Origin: Butyrivibrio sp. XPD2006 | Lineage (GTDB): Bacteria > Bacillota > Clostridia > Lachnospirales > Lachnospiraceae | Reading direction: 5' to 3' | Length of the DNA stretch: 64,000 nucleotides | NCBI RefSeq assembly: GCF_000420865.1 | Contig: NZ_ATVT01000006.1 | Span: 62,001-126,000 of the forward strand | Shown here: positions 54,898 through 63,603 of the stretch, piece by piece | How the letters are laid out: each line of letters begins with the position of its first letter | Position numbering within the stretch: position 1 is the first letter of the stretch | Notes under the pieces: generated by a model | What the model saw: only the letters and a program-made list of their open reading frames with translations | The model's database searches: none | What the model was told of the DNA's origin: nothing | Translations under genes and position numbers: made by a program

Positions 54898-56343
54898 TCA
54901 GCAATCTCTTTGCTCGCAGACTTTCTCAAGATAAATAGGGTTAATGTGATCATGAGTGTATTGATATCTTACTGTGATACTTGCATCAGAATAGTCTTCT
55001 ATTGCACCTGGTTTAAGTGCCTTCTCAACATGTCTCCTCCACTCCTCTTGAGACACATCAACAATTCCAACCTTGCCATTATCGCCAGCAAACCTAACCC
55101 TATCTCCTTTTTCATACGGGTTAGGGATAGCTACAAATGGATACTCAAATCTCTCTGTGCTACAGCCTTCAATTCTTATATCCTCTTCATCAGACCTTTC
55201 ACTTGAGTAATAATCAGTGATTACCCCCTTTTCATCGAAGCGAATTCCTGCCATTGGCGTACCTGGCATTATATGTCTATGTACTCTATTTGCAAGCTCA
55301 GGTTCAATCCATGCAGTTGCTATAGCTTTCATTGGCTTTATATTTTCGAGATTACTGATAATCTGGTGCTTTTCAATACTAAATTCCTTTTGCGAATCCT
55401 TTCCCTTTTCAATCGCAGTCTTCACATTATTAAAAAAGCCATCCCCGTAACTGTCCTTTCCGATAAATAGCTGATATATATAGCCACCTCTATCATCAGT
55501 AAACAGTTTCAATCCCTCAAGATCATACGCTATTCGTTCTTCAATCTGCTCTCTAAGGCTGCCATCAGCCGTATTATCTGCAATCTTTTTCAATTCCCTA
55601 TGAAGTTCAAAAAGATTAAGACCGCTATTAAAGATAATTGTAGCCTTATCGGCATCAGAAAATTCTACGTTTTCTTTCTTGATCAGCTCCTTAACTTCCG
55701 GAGATGGAATATACCGCTCAACAAAATCCCTATCATCTTCCAACACGCAATCGGCTTCCATTAATGTCTGTAATCCTTGCTGCTGTCCGGCTTTTCGGTC
55801 AGTCGCCCTGTCTATCGTCATACGATGAATATTAGTGATATCCGCCAATATTCCACTCTTAATAAGCTTGCCAAGATTAACCGGAGTATAGTTGCATACG
55901 TTAGCCGCCAAGTTAATATGCTTGCACCCCTCAACATAAGGAGCTCGATTATTATGATCATGTCCATGAATATTCAGACACCAATTAAGTCCATGCACCG
56001 GTTCGTGCGATAGTAAAATCTGATCAGCTATAAATATTGGTCCCGAATAAATCTCATCAAAAAGCCCCACATAATCAGATCTTCTATCGTGATTACCAAG
56101 CAGTAGCACTTTATATCTGGCCCTTATCCTTTTTACATATTCAGCTTTCCCAACATCTCCCAAACAAATAAAGGTATCATTCTTTCCTACGATACTATTG
56201 ATCTTGTCTACGAGCTCGTCTGCTTCAAGCCAGTCATCCACCATATCCTTGCCAATTGCATCATCAAAATGCATATCAGACAGTATATATACTGATCTAC
56301 CATCTGACCAGTGACGGTAATTCTCATATAATGTCGGTATCAT
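54898..56343 (-). CDS. Metallophosphoesterase fused to unknown domain
   Basis: A 481-residue fusion. Residues 15-175 are a calcineurin-like metallophosphoesterase: YILSDMHFDDAIGKDM, ICLGDVGKAEYVK, LLLGNHDRRSD, LLSHEPVHG and NIHGHDHNNR, i.e. all metal ligands. From residue 215 onward (FVERYIPSPEVKELIKKEN, ...) it carries the domain found alone in 52971-54344. The first part probably acts as a nucleotide or nucleic-acid phosphodiesterase; the second may bind or recruit the substrate. The start overlaps the KilA-N remnant. Confidence 0.85.
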   Translation of the reverse strand: MIPTLYENYRHWSDGRSVYILSDMHFDDAIGKDMVDDWLEADELVDKINSIVGKNDTFICLGDVGKAEYVKRIRARYKVLLLGNHDRRSDYVGLFDEIYSGPIFIADQILLSHEPVHGLNWCLNIHGHDHNNRAPYVEGCKHINLAANVCNYTPVNLGKLIKSGILADITNIHRMTIDRATDRKAGQQQGLQTLMEADCVLEDDRDFVERYIPSPEVKELIKKENVEFSDADKATIIFNSGLNLFELHRELKKIADNTADGSLREQIEERIAYDLEGLKLFTDDRGGYIYQLFIGKDSYGDGFFNNVKTAIEKGKDSQKEFSIEKHQIISNLENIKPMKAIATAWIEPELANRVHRHIMPGTPMAGIRFDEKGVITDYYSSERSDEEDIRIEGCSTERFEYPFVAIPNPYEKGDRVRFAGDNGKVGIVDVSQEEWRRHVEKALKPGAIEDYSDASITVRYQYTHDHINPIYLEKVCEQRDC

Positions 56344-56970
56344 CTTTATCCCTCAAAATCTTTAGTCTATCAATCTGATTTATCCCTTGTCTTATCAAAT
56401 CTGCGTTAGTATCTTCAAGATTTATCAAAACTACAAGTTCTTCTGCAGATGCAAAATCACGAATATTCGGGCTCATTCCCTTTGTCCCTGTCTCATTTCT
56501 CCATTGAGCAGCAGTTTTACCAAACAAAGCCATATTTAAAACATCTGCTTCAGATGCATACGTAAATGACATTTCCTGTGGTGTGAGTTCAGGTGTAATT
56601 AAAAACTCTTTAACAGCATCCGTGTGTATTCTATAGTTTATTTTAGATAACTCTCTTTTACGTCCCATCCGATGGACAAACGCTCAGATTCATCTTTTTT
56701 AAGCCGCTGATAGTCGGTAATAATGTAGAGCTTGAACTCTGGTGATATCCACGATGCAAACTCAAAGGCAATATCAGAATGTGCATAGGTTCCACCATTA
56801 TTGCCTGCCTTTGATATTATTCCTATAGCATTTGTTGCTTCTACCCACTGTTTGGTGGTAAGCGTAAATGCAGCTTCTCCCGACTCGTATTTAAACCTAC
56901 CGAATTCGGTAGGTTTAAAATTTGGATTATGCAACTGCTCCCATAATCCAAAAAAATCTATGTGCATCAT
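56324..56970 (-). pseudogene. KilA-N-domain gene broken by a frameshift
   Basis: Two frames make one protein. The first (from 56970) reads IDFFGLWEQLHNPNFKPTEF, TYAHSDIAFEFASWISPEFK, RLSIGWDVK and ends after 110 codons; the second continues ELSKINYRIHTDAVKEFLI to SEADVLNMALFGKTAAQW. Joining needs one extra A in a GTAAAAGAG run (four A instead of five), giving WDVKRELSKINYRI. KilA-N proteins are phage-type DNA-binding proteins. Could be decay, phase variation or a base-calling error. Confidence 0.78.
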
Positions 56971-57405
56971 AATTTATGCATCACTTCATATATTTTCTTC
57001 GCCTCTTTCAAGTACTTAAGGCGACCTATATTCACGCCAAACATTTTATTAATGACGTCAGCGATTATTCCTGATATTTCCTCAATGCTGGTGCCTGCCT
57101 TTATCTGCTCAGTAATCATTTCTGCCTCTGTGTCAAATTCATCATCAGGTGCACCATGCTCTATTAGACCGTACATGTCAATCTCCCTAAGTATACTCTT
57201 CACAGTGTCAAGAACATCTTTAGACACAATTCGTCGTATAATAATCTCTTCATCCATTTTCTCTTCCCAATTTGATGGTGATGCCCAGCTCATCCAAATC
57301 TTTTGCCTGTGTTCCTCGTCTCTAGCCAATCTTGCAATAGCCACGCACTCTGTGGGATCTAAATGCATTTTTCAAATAGTAGAAATACACCTTTACCGAT
57401 ACCAT
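56967..57405 (-). pseudogene. Internally deleted paralog of 42466-43050
   Basis: From an ATG at 57405 the frame reads VSVKVYFYYLKNAFRS, matching the start of the 42466-43050 protein (VPSNVYFSNLKSAFRR). It then shifts frame and jumps to ECVAIARLARDEEHRQKIWM SWASP, equivalent to residue 80 onward of the relative. About 60-70 codons are missing. The 133-codon remainder from an ATG at 57365 could still be translated but has no ribosome binding site. Stop overlaps the KilA-N start (ATGA). Confidence 0.7.
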
Positions 57406-57548
57406 CACTGTTTTCTCTTTTTTTCACTTAATAAAAACTAGATTTCATAGGCAGAGATACAATGTCCCTACCAATGAAATATTTGTTTTATTGACATTCT
57501 TTTATTTTTGATATATACTCCAAACAAAGAAATGGGTTTTCACCACAC

Positions 57549-58073
57549 TTATTGATGTGGCTTGCTCGTTTCTTTTTTTACTGCCAAAATATCATAAAGA
57601 TATTTCTTACCATTTTCGGCATGATTGATAAGTAATCTGGCACCGAAGATGTTATAGCGTACCAAAATGTCTTCTTCGTAAACTGGAATGCCAAAACGTA
57701 TATTGTATCTATACCATCCGTTTAATGCATCTTTACTATGTTTTTCTTTAGTATTCTCTTGAAACTCGCAATTAGTAGCAATTTGAATAAGTTCTGGAAT
57801 TGCTGTTGCTGCATTAGCTTTTGCTTTTGCGTTAGCTCCAAGTAGACGTTTTCTACTTTCTGAACCCGTATATTCTTCAGGAAGTTCATTTCCAATGTAT
57901 ATTTTTTCAGCAGATTCACTGATTTCATAGCAATCTCCAACATATCCTTTGAGATATTCTTTGACTTCTTCCCAATTCACTTTGCGTTTACCTTTGAACC
58001 TTATATCATTGATAAAAACAATCTTCTTGTTATCTGCATCAGTAATGACACTAATGTTTCTATTTGTTATCAT
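57549..58073 (-). CDS. Unknown phage/plasmid-type protein
   Basis: A 174-residue protein starting MITNRNISVITDADNKKIVF, with INDIRFKGKRKVNWEEVKEY, RKRLLGANAKAKANAATAIP and the ending FGARLLINHAENGKKYLYDI. The last part resembles nuclease-like toxin domains (RHDxxG-x-YLYDI-type) of clostridial prophage and element genes, but I cannot name it firmly. AGGAG lies just before tandem ATGs at 58076/58073. Preceded by a terminator that isolates its promoter. Confidence 0.68.
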   Translation of the reverse strand: MITNRNISVITDADNKKIVFINDIRFKGKRKVNWEEVKEYLKGYVGDCYEISESAEKIYIGNELPEEYTGSESRKRLLGANAKAKANAATAIPELIQIATNCEFQENTKEKHSKDALNGWYRYNIRFGIPVYEEDILVRYNIFGARLLINHAENGKKYLYDILAVKKETSKPHQ

Positions 58074-58123
58074 CATACTCCTATAATTATTTTTTCTCAT
58101 GTACTATTTGATCTATAGAAGAG

Positions 58124-58152
58124 AGCAAAAAACCTTGCATTGCTGCAAGGCT
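58124..58152 (-). terminator. Terminator upstream of 57549 gene
   Basis: Minus strand CCTTGC-AGCAAT-GCAAGG followed by TTTTTTG. It ends a transcript coming from the tRNA-like gene side, or serves as an attenuator in the leader of the 57549 gene. The stretch 58153-58400 has no gene or clear structure. Confidence 0.8.
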
Positions 58153-58450
58153 TTTCGCAACTCGGCCGCTTAACTCGAGTAATAGAGGCGTTTCATATGA
58201 TAAAATCCTTTTACTATTATGTGCCTACAACACAGCCATGCGGATAACTTCAGACCAACCGGTTTAGCGCCTTAACCTTGTTCATGGATTTCAACATATT
58301 TCTATGTCTAAAACACGTTCGCAGTTACCAATTGATGATTCAAGTAAATACAATTGACCAGTAATAATTCATAGTTAACCCAAAATGCAAAACGGTTGAT
58401 ATGTTGTTAGTCGTTTTTCAGGCGACTCTCTTTACCCCTTTCAATCGGGG

Positions 58451-58523
58451 ATTCAGAAGCAGGATTCGAACCTGCGAATTCCGGGTTATCAGCCCAGCGC
58501 GATTTCCACTTCGCCATTCTGAA
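58451..58523 (-). tRNA. tRNA-Ile (GAT), atypical
   Basis: Cloverleaf of 73 bases: acceptor TTCAGAA/TTCTGAA, D arm GCGA-AGTGGAAA-TCGC, anticodon arm CTGGG-CTGATAA-CCCGG (GAT), T arm GCAGG-TTCGAAT-CCTGC. All stems pair, but the first base pair is T-A and the discriminator base is T, both odd for tRNA-Ile, and no CCA is encoded. Followed by two small hairpins (AGTCG/CGACT). It may be a mobile-element tRNA. Confidence 0.78.
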
Positions 58524-58623
58524 CACTCATCCAATATTTGCGGTATTGGTAATTGTAACTTAACCCCGTTACAGGGAAACCGGGTTTGAAGTTTTCGTGT
58601 TGCAGGCAATTCTAATGATTTAA

Positions 58624-59283
58624 TCAAACCTCGATAAAGGTCGTTGCATTTGATACCTTGATCTGTGTATCAAGCTCAGAGAGCAGCGTATTCCTCTTTT
58701 CCTGAAGTGCTGCCACTTTCTTTTGAACATCTAATGGATCCACAAGCTCTGTTGTGTTCTCCTTGACATAGGCCTCCACTACCTCTAAAGGCTTCTCATC
58801 CTTAACCTTGGTATCCTTTCCAAGAATAGAAAGCCTCATGCTTTCTGCAGTACTCTGAAGCTGTTTGTTTTTCATTTCAGCCACCGTCACTCTTGTCTGG
58901 AAATCTTTTTCCATCTTGAGCTGAAGTGCTGTCTCAAAATCAGCATCACCATCATATGATCCAGCCCCACGAAGTCTACTTCTCAGTGAAATTGCTCCGG
59001 CCACCGTGAATGAGCCGTATGATGTATTTATTGTAGTATTTGCATTTGATGCAACAATGGCTGCATCAATTTTCTGGAATCTCTCAATCAGATCCTGAAT
59101 CTGTTGATAAGCACTCTCAGCATCCTTAGCAAATTCCTCCCTTGATACTCTTGCATCAAGAACTTTCTCCTCATTAGGCTTAATTGTATCTACAAAGTTC
59201 GCCTTCTTGATCTTGTCCTGAATCTTTTTAACAAGTAAATCTCTCTCATCGAGAGCCTGAGTTACAAGCATTTTGTCAGCCAT
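58624..59283 (-). CDS. DIP1984-like protein
   Basis: A 219-residue protein, helical with a beta part: ALDERDLLVKKIQDKIKKA at the start, YQQIQDLIERFQKIDAAIVASN, GSFTVAGAISLRSRL, and a C-terminal coiled coil. This is the pattern of DIP1984-family (septicolysin-like) proteins. Function unknown. Acidic, no signal peptide. Confidence 0.65.
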   Translation of the reverse strand: MADKMLVTQALDERDLLVKKIQDKIKKANFVDTIKPNEEKVLDARVSREEFAKDAESAYQQIQDLIERFQKIDAAIVASNANTTINTSYGSFTVAGAISLRSRLRGAGSYDGDADFETALQLKMEKDFQTRVTVAEMKNKQLQSTAESMRLSILGKDTKVKDEKPLEVVEAYVKENTTELVDPLDVQKKVAALQEKRNTLLSELDTQIKVSNATTFIEV

Positions 59284-59374
59284 TATCTAACCCTCCCTAA
59301 AAGCTTTTTGTTGTAACTCAAGTATAAAGCTGCATTTTACAGCTTGTCATTCCTCGCGTAGTTTAAAAAAGTAG

Positions 59375-60115
59375 TTACAGCCTCTTTTTGTGACTGGTTA
59401 AGTCCTTGTAATAATTCCACCCGTTTACAATCTCCTCTGGCGAATGTGCATCATAACCGAATATGACTAAGTCCTTTGGTACCTCTTCCCAAAATTCTTC
59501 CTTGAAATAGCCCGGTTCAATACGTGAAGCATAATTGTATTCAAGTCTTATGGGATAGTTACTTTTCTTTACAGCGGTAATCAGCTTATCTGCATACTCT
59601 CTTTCAATTGCTCCAAACTCAGGTCTCTTTCTATATGAACGATCCGGATGTGCAACCACATCAAATAGTCCACTCTCCACGCCCTCATCCATTGCATCAA
59701 GCTGTCCAATAAACTCATTTGATCTATCCTGATCATATATACTCAGACTCCCATCAGAATGTTCAAAAAGATGCTGACCAAGGAGCATCACATCCAAGCC
59801 TTTCATGTCTCTAAGCTCTTTATAGTATTCAATATAGCTCGGGAAGTATTCAACCTCTAATCCACACTGAATATCGATTCGGTCCTTATACTCTTCTCTT
59901 AGCTGATTTATTGCTCCAATATATTCCGTCAACTGCTCATATGGCATTCTATTGCCAAGAGGATTTCCCGGAAAAGGAGCATGATCAGTAAAAACAATTC
60001 TGGTAGCCCCTAAAGCTATCGCTATCTCAACATATTCCCTATCCTCATAATTCCCTGCATGCCCACATCTTTTTGTATGAACATGGAACACTTCATTTTC
60101 TATTGGTACATACAT
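59375..60115 (-). CDS. PHP-domain phosphatase (histidinol-phosphatase type)
   Basis: A 246-residue PHP-family phosphoesterase. Metal ligands are visible as FHVHTKRCGHA, VFTDHAPFPGN, GLEVEYF, LLGQHLFE, VVAHPDRS and GYDAHSPEEI. Similar to HisK/HisJ histidinol phosphatases, but no his genes are near, so the substrate is open. Its ATG overlaps the stop of the phosphoesterase remnant upstream (TAATG). Confidence 0.88.
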   Translation of the reverse strand: MYVPIENEVFHVHTKRCGHAGNYEDREYVEIAIALGATRIVFTDHAPFPGNPLGNRMPYEQLTEYIGAINQLREEYKDRIDIQCGLEVEYFPSYIEYYKELRDMKGLDVMLLGQHLFEHSDGSLSIYDQDRSNEFIGQLDAMDEGVESGLFDVVAHPDRSYRKRPEFGAIEREYADKLITAVKKSNYPIRLEYNYASRIEPGYFKEEFWEEVPKDLVIFGYDAHSPEEIVNGWNYYKDLTSHKKRL

Positions 60116-60339
60116 TATAATATCCTCTGTTTCTCAGCCTTTTGCAGATCATCAAACGAACATGTATAGACCTGATTATCATCTAATCTATAGATTATTC
60201 CGCCCCTAATCTTCTTATTTTTGCCATCATGACGAGCACATCCTCCATCAATATCTATAATATTTTCTGTAATGAATGGAGAAAGCTCTTTGAATTCTTT
60301 ATTTGCATACCAAACCGGAACATAACAAGCCTTCCGCTT
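60115..60339 (-). pseudogene. C-terminal remnant of a metallophosphoesterase
   Basis: Open frame without start: CYVPVWYANKEFKELSPF, ENIIDIDGGCARHDG, IIYRLDDNQVYTCSFDDLQK. The I-D-x-D-GGC and following LDD-x-x-x-Y pattern is the end of calcineurin-like phosphoesterases. TGA precedes it, and a perfect 26-bp palindrome lies just upstream, so the 5' part was lost. Stop overlaps the PHP start. Confidence 0.6.
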
Positions 60340-60346
60340 TCATTTC

Positions 60347-60372
60347 TAACCGTATGGAATTCCATACGGTTA
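60347..60372. repeat. Perfect 26-bp palindrome
   Basis: Arms TAACCGTATGGAA and its exact inverse meet without spacer. It separates the phosphoesterase remnant from the small ORF at 60381. It may be a weak terminator (AAAAATTC on the plus strand), an operator or a recombination site. Confidence 0.75.
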
Positions 60373-60380
60373 AAAATTCA

Positions 60381-60506
60381 TTATGCCAAGCTTTTCATTC
60401 TGTCACCCATCCAGACTCCGTCAGGCCCAGGTTCCGCGGACGCCAATAACTGATGCAATCGTTTGACAACATTGGCCGCTGTCGCATCCCGTTTCTTACT
60501 CCGCAT
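60381..60506 (-). CDS. Possible 41-residue protein
   Basis: Reads MRSKKRDATAANVVKRLHQL then a GPDGVWMGDRMKSLA end. Its ATG overlaps the end of the 60496 gene by 11 bases; no clear ribosome binding site apart from coupling. Base composition is richer in G+C than the surroundings, suggesting a foreign fragment. May be a remnant instead of a gene. Confidence 0.35.
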   Translation of the reverse strand: MRSKKRDATAANVVKRLHQLLASAEPGPDGVWMGDRMKSLA

Positions 60507-61713
60507 CATATACTAACTTGACTTCATCCAGCTTTTCCCATTCAGTTGCCTGTATAAGCTTATCAATAACCTCTTTTTCTTTGATCCCGAAAATTGATAT
60601 CTCATCACGAGCAAAATGACCTGCTATGGTATCTCCAAGATATAAAGGATTTATATCATCCACTACTGATAGATAATCTTTTTCCAGCAATCTATCAGTC
60701 AAAACCTGATAACCTTGCAGCTCTACCGCATAACCTTCCATTCTTAGTGCAAGAAAAGCTCTTATAATATCTGCGCTTCTTTCAGCAGAATCACCGCCAA
60801 TAACAAACTTGCATTTATCAGAATGCAAATCAGGTTCAACGCATAATCTAAGAGAATAAGAACAGTTGTTAATGATATCCCAAGGATGTCCTCCAAGATA
60901 TTTGCTCGAGAAATACGGTTCTTGGTGTCTTATCCATCCGGCAAAATATGTCGCATCATCAAGCGGGACAGCATACAGCCCATTATCACGACAATCCGCA
61001 GTGGCATAATACCATTCCTTCGGAGTTAATCCGCCATATCTGGCCTTTTCTTCTTCAGAATCTTCCCAACCACGAAATCCTGATCCATCACTCTGCTTCG
61101 GCTGCTTCACCCCTAATGCTTTATATATAACCGCACATGCTTCATAAAACCTTCTGGCAGTCATCTCTTCTTCATAAGCATCTACCGCCCCTTTACTATC
61201 AAGCAGTTCTTTAATCTCATTTTTGCTCAAACCACTTGCACACTTCTCACGTGCTCCCGGAACAATTGCATAGTAATCAGATCTGCTGATGACGCCTCTT
61301 CTTTTATAGTATGGAACTCCAGAGATATATGCCTCATATTCCCCTTTTTCAGCCATGGATAATACCATCTTTACGCTAACAATAAGCCAATCCAGTATTT
61401 CTGTTGCATCCTGAACATCTCCTTCGCTACGCTTAATGTCGTAAGATAGCACTTGGACACCATCTATCTGAATGTCATACCAGATATCATTTTCCGCATA
61501 ACATCCTCCACGGAACACAATATTCAGCCAATCTCCGCCTTCAAATTCACTATCAACATGCACCCAAATGGACTTCATAGAGCTTCTTCCATTTTTCGCA
61601 ATCCTGTTTGTCAAACTGATAAGTTCCAGCATTCTCTTATAGCTTGACTCATCCAGCCTATATTTAGTTTCACCAAAGTTATCCATCCAGCTGTAAATCA
61701 CACCTAAATCCAT
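60496..61713 (-). CDS. Unknown protein
   Basis: A 405-residue protein (MDLGVIYSWMDNFGETKYRL...). Repeated WYD/GG-rich stretches such as GGCYAENDIWYDIQIDGVQV and TPKEWYYATADCRDNGLYAV, YFAGWIRHQEPYFSSKYLGG are seen; style matches the other accessory unknown proteins. The start is the ATG at 61713 or a GTG two codons upstream; GAGGAG precedes both. No known domain. Confidence 0.7.
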   Translation of the reverse strand: MDLGVIYSWMDNFGETKYRLDESSYKRMLELISLTNRIAKNGRSSMKSIWVHVDSEFEGGDWLNIVFRGGCYAENDIWYDIQIDGVQVLSYDIKRSEGDVQDATEILDWLIVSVKMVLSMAEKGEYEAYISGVPYYKRRGVISRSDYYAIVPGAREKCASGLSKNEIKELLDSKGAVDAYEEEMTARRFYEACAVIYKALGVKQPKQSDGSGFRGWEDSEEEKARYGGLTPKEWYYATADCRDNGLYAVPLDDATYFAGWIRHQEPYFSSKYLGGHPWDIINNCSYSLRLCVEPDLHSDKCKFVIGGDSAERSADIIRAFLALRMEGYAVELQGYQVLTDRLLEKDYLSVVDDINPLYLGDTIAGHFARDEISIFGIKEKEVIDKLIQATEWEKLDEVKLVYDAE

Positions 61714-61737
61714 TCTCACTTTTCTCCTCGTATTTGG

Positions 61738-62340
61738 TCATAATTCACTATTAGCCTCATCCAATTTTCGGAGCCATTCTGCCTCTTCATTCAATTCCTT
61801 CCACGCTTCGGATATTATTTCCGGCCTCGGTTCTTCCATTTTCAGAATAGGTTTTCCATCAACAACCTCATAAATAGCATCAAAACCTTCGCTAGGATTA
61901 GGAAATTCTATGAAATCCAACTGTTCTACCAGTCCTTCAATCTCAATCTCATCCTCATATCCACGCTTTTTACAATTTGAATAGAAAAGTTCTTTACTTG
62001 GGGATATCATGTAGACATCAATAGTCACGTCCGCGACTTTCCTAATCTCATCAATATACGCAATCCTGCGCTTGGCTTTGTAAAATGTCTGTTCTACAAC
62101 AACATCCTTTCCAGCCTTTATTTCCTTGATAATATCATCAAGCAGCATCTGGTTGGCTTTCATGAGGCTTATGATAGTCCTATCAAAGCCCCTATACATA
62201 TTCAGATTATTATCCTTATCCGCTGTCTTCTGATATTCATAGGCATCCAAAATGACTACATCTTTATCTGCATAATTCTCATCTATAAAATAACTCTTTC
62301 CTGATGCTGTAACCCCTATCACAAAAGTAACTCTACTCAT
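61738..62340 (-). CDS. P-loop kinase-like protein
   Basis: A 200-residue P-loop protein with Walker A GVTASGKS at residues 9-16, VILDAYEYQKTAD, a VVVEQTFYKAKRRIAYIDEI stretch like the zeta-toxin/AAA_33 kinases, and VYMISPSKELFYSNCKKRGY. It probably phosphorylates a small molecule or nucleic acid end. AGGTGG precedes the ATG at 62340; 7 bases after the VirD4-like gene. A PNK- or zeta-like role is possible. Confidence 0.75.
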   Translation of the reverse strand: MSRVTFVIGVTASGKSYFIDENYADKDVVILDAYEYQKTADKDNNLNMYRGFDRTIISLMKANQMLLDDIIKEIKAGKDVVVEQTFYKAKRRIAYIDEIRKVADVTIDVYMISPSKELFYSNCKKRGYEDEIEIEGLVEQLDFIEFPNPSEGFDAIYEVVDGKPILKMEEPRPEIISEAWKELNEEAEWLRKLDEANSEL

Positions 62341-62347
62341 AATCCAC

Positions 62348-63592
62348 CTATATACACCGTTCATCTGTATCGATAATTGATGTCTCTCTATGCTTTTTAA
62401 AAGCATCGAAATCTACTATCTTTGAATAAATTGGCATTTGGCCCCTTCTAAATATCCAGCATGTTCCAACAGGCATATTAAGTACCTTCTTTACAGGAAC
62501 ATCGCATCTTTCAGCGACAGCCTTGGCTGTTTCAACGTCATTGCCACCCAAGTATACGTATGTATCACAATTTCCTATAATAGTTTTTCCGTCGAATTCA
62601 TAGGCTTCTTGTAGCTGTGCTTCAGCTTGAATCATCAGCATGGTGGATATTCCACGAGATCGTATAGAAGAGATCATCCTTGGGAACTCATTGATACGAA
62701 CATTTGTAGCAAAATCATCCAGTATAAATCTTGTAGGTACCGGAAGGCGATTGTCCTTGCACTCTTTGTCTGCATATCTGCATAGTTCATTCATTGCTTG
62801 TGTAAAGAAGATGTTGGCAAGCCCGTCCAAGGATCTATCTGTATCACTCACCACAACAAAAAGAGCTGTTTTTTTATCACCAATCGATTTTATATTTATA
62901 GTGTCAGTTTCGAGCATGGCATCTATCTCAGGTACATCGAAAAGCCCCAATCTTGCATTCACCGAAATAAGTATGGATTTCAAAGTTTTTCCTGCTGCCA
63001 CCCTGAACTTTTTGTAGGTCTTTACCGCATAGCTCGAATTATTTGTCGAGTATAGATCGTCCATAAGCAGGTCCAACGGAGTTTTCCACCCCGGATCATT
63101 TTCATCAATCTCGCATGCATCGATAAGCCTCATCAAATTCTCAAAGTTCTTATCTTTTTCAGTTCCCACCTCAACAAGATACGCAATACATGCCTGAACA
63201 AGAAGCTGAGCTGCCTGATCCCAAAAGGGATCCACAGTTTTCACACCCTTTTCCTGATAAATCATCATATGCGCCATTTTTACAATATCCTGTGTAGTGT
63301 GAATATATCTGAAAAAATTGTAATGTGCAGAGTGTTCAGGGTCTGTAAAATCAAGCTTCCTCACCTTGTAACCTTTAGCATGCAGATAGTCTTTATATTT
63401 CTTGTATAAGTTCCCCTTTGGATCAGAAATAACATAGCTACCTGTCGCCATCATGAGATTTGGTTCAACAATGCTTCTTGTTTTTCCGGCTCCGCTTGTA
63501 CCAACCACGAGAACGTTATTATTCAATTTTGTTTTGTAGCAATCCATGCTATAGTATTGATCCTGAGCAAGGATCAACATATTATCTTTCAT
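62348..63592 (-). CDS. VirD4/TraG-like coupling ATPase, short form
   Basis: A 414-residue type IV coupling protein-like ATPase. Walker A is VGTSGAGKTRSIVEPNLM at residue 31 onward, then SYVISDPKGNLYKKY; Walker B RFILDDFATN; FPRMISSIRSRGISTMLMIQ and GNCDTYVYLGGND are typical TraG/VirD4 blocks. The usual N-terminal membrane helices are missing and the length is two thirds of normal, so it may act in the cytoplasm or be derived from an ICE gene. Confidence 0.88.
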   Translation of the reverse strand: MKDNMLILAQDQYYSMDCYKTKLNNNVLVVGTSGAGKTRSIVEPNLMMATGSYVISDPKGNLYKKYKDYLHAKGYKVRKLDFTDPEHSAHYNFFRYIHTTQDIVKMAHMMIYQEKGVKTVDPFWDQAAQLLVQACIAYLVEVGTEKDKNFENLMRLIDACEIDENDPGWKTPLDLLMDDLYSTNNSSYAVKTYKKFRVAAGKTLKSILISVNARLGLFDVPEIDAMLETDTINIKSIGDKKTALFVVVSDTDRSLDGLANIFFTQAMNELCRYADKECKDNRLPVPTRFILDDFATNVRINEFPRMISSIRSRGISTMLMIQAEAQLQEAYEFDGKTIIGNCDTYVYLGGNDVETAKAVAERCDVPVKKVLNMPVGTCWIFRRGQMPIYSKIVDFDAFKKHRETSIIDTDERCI

Positions 63593-63603
63593 GCTCCTCC
63601 TAA

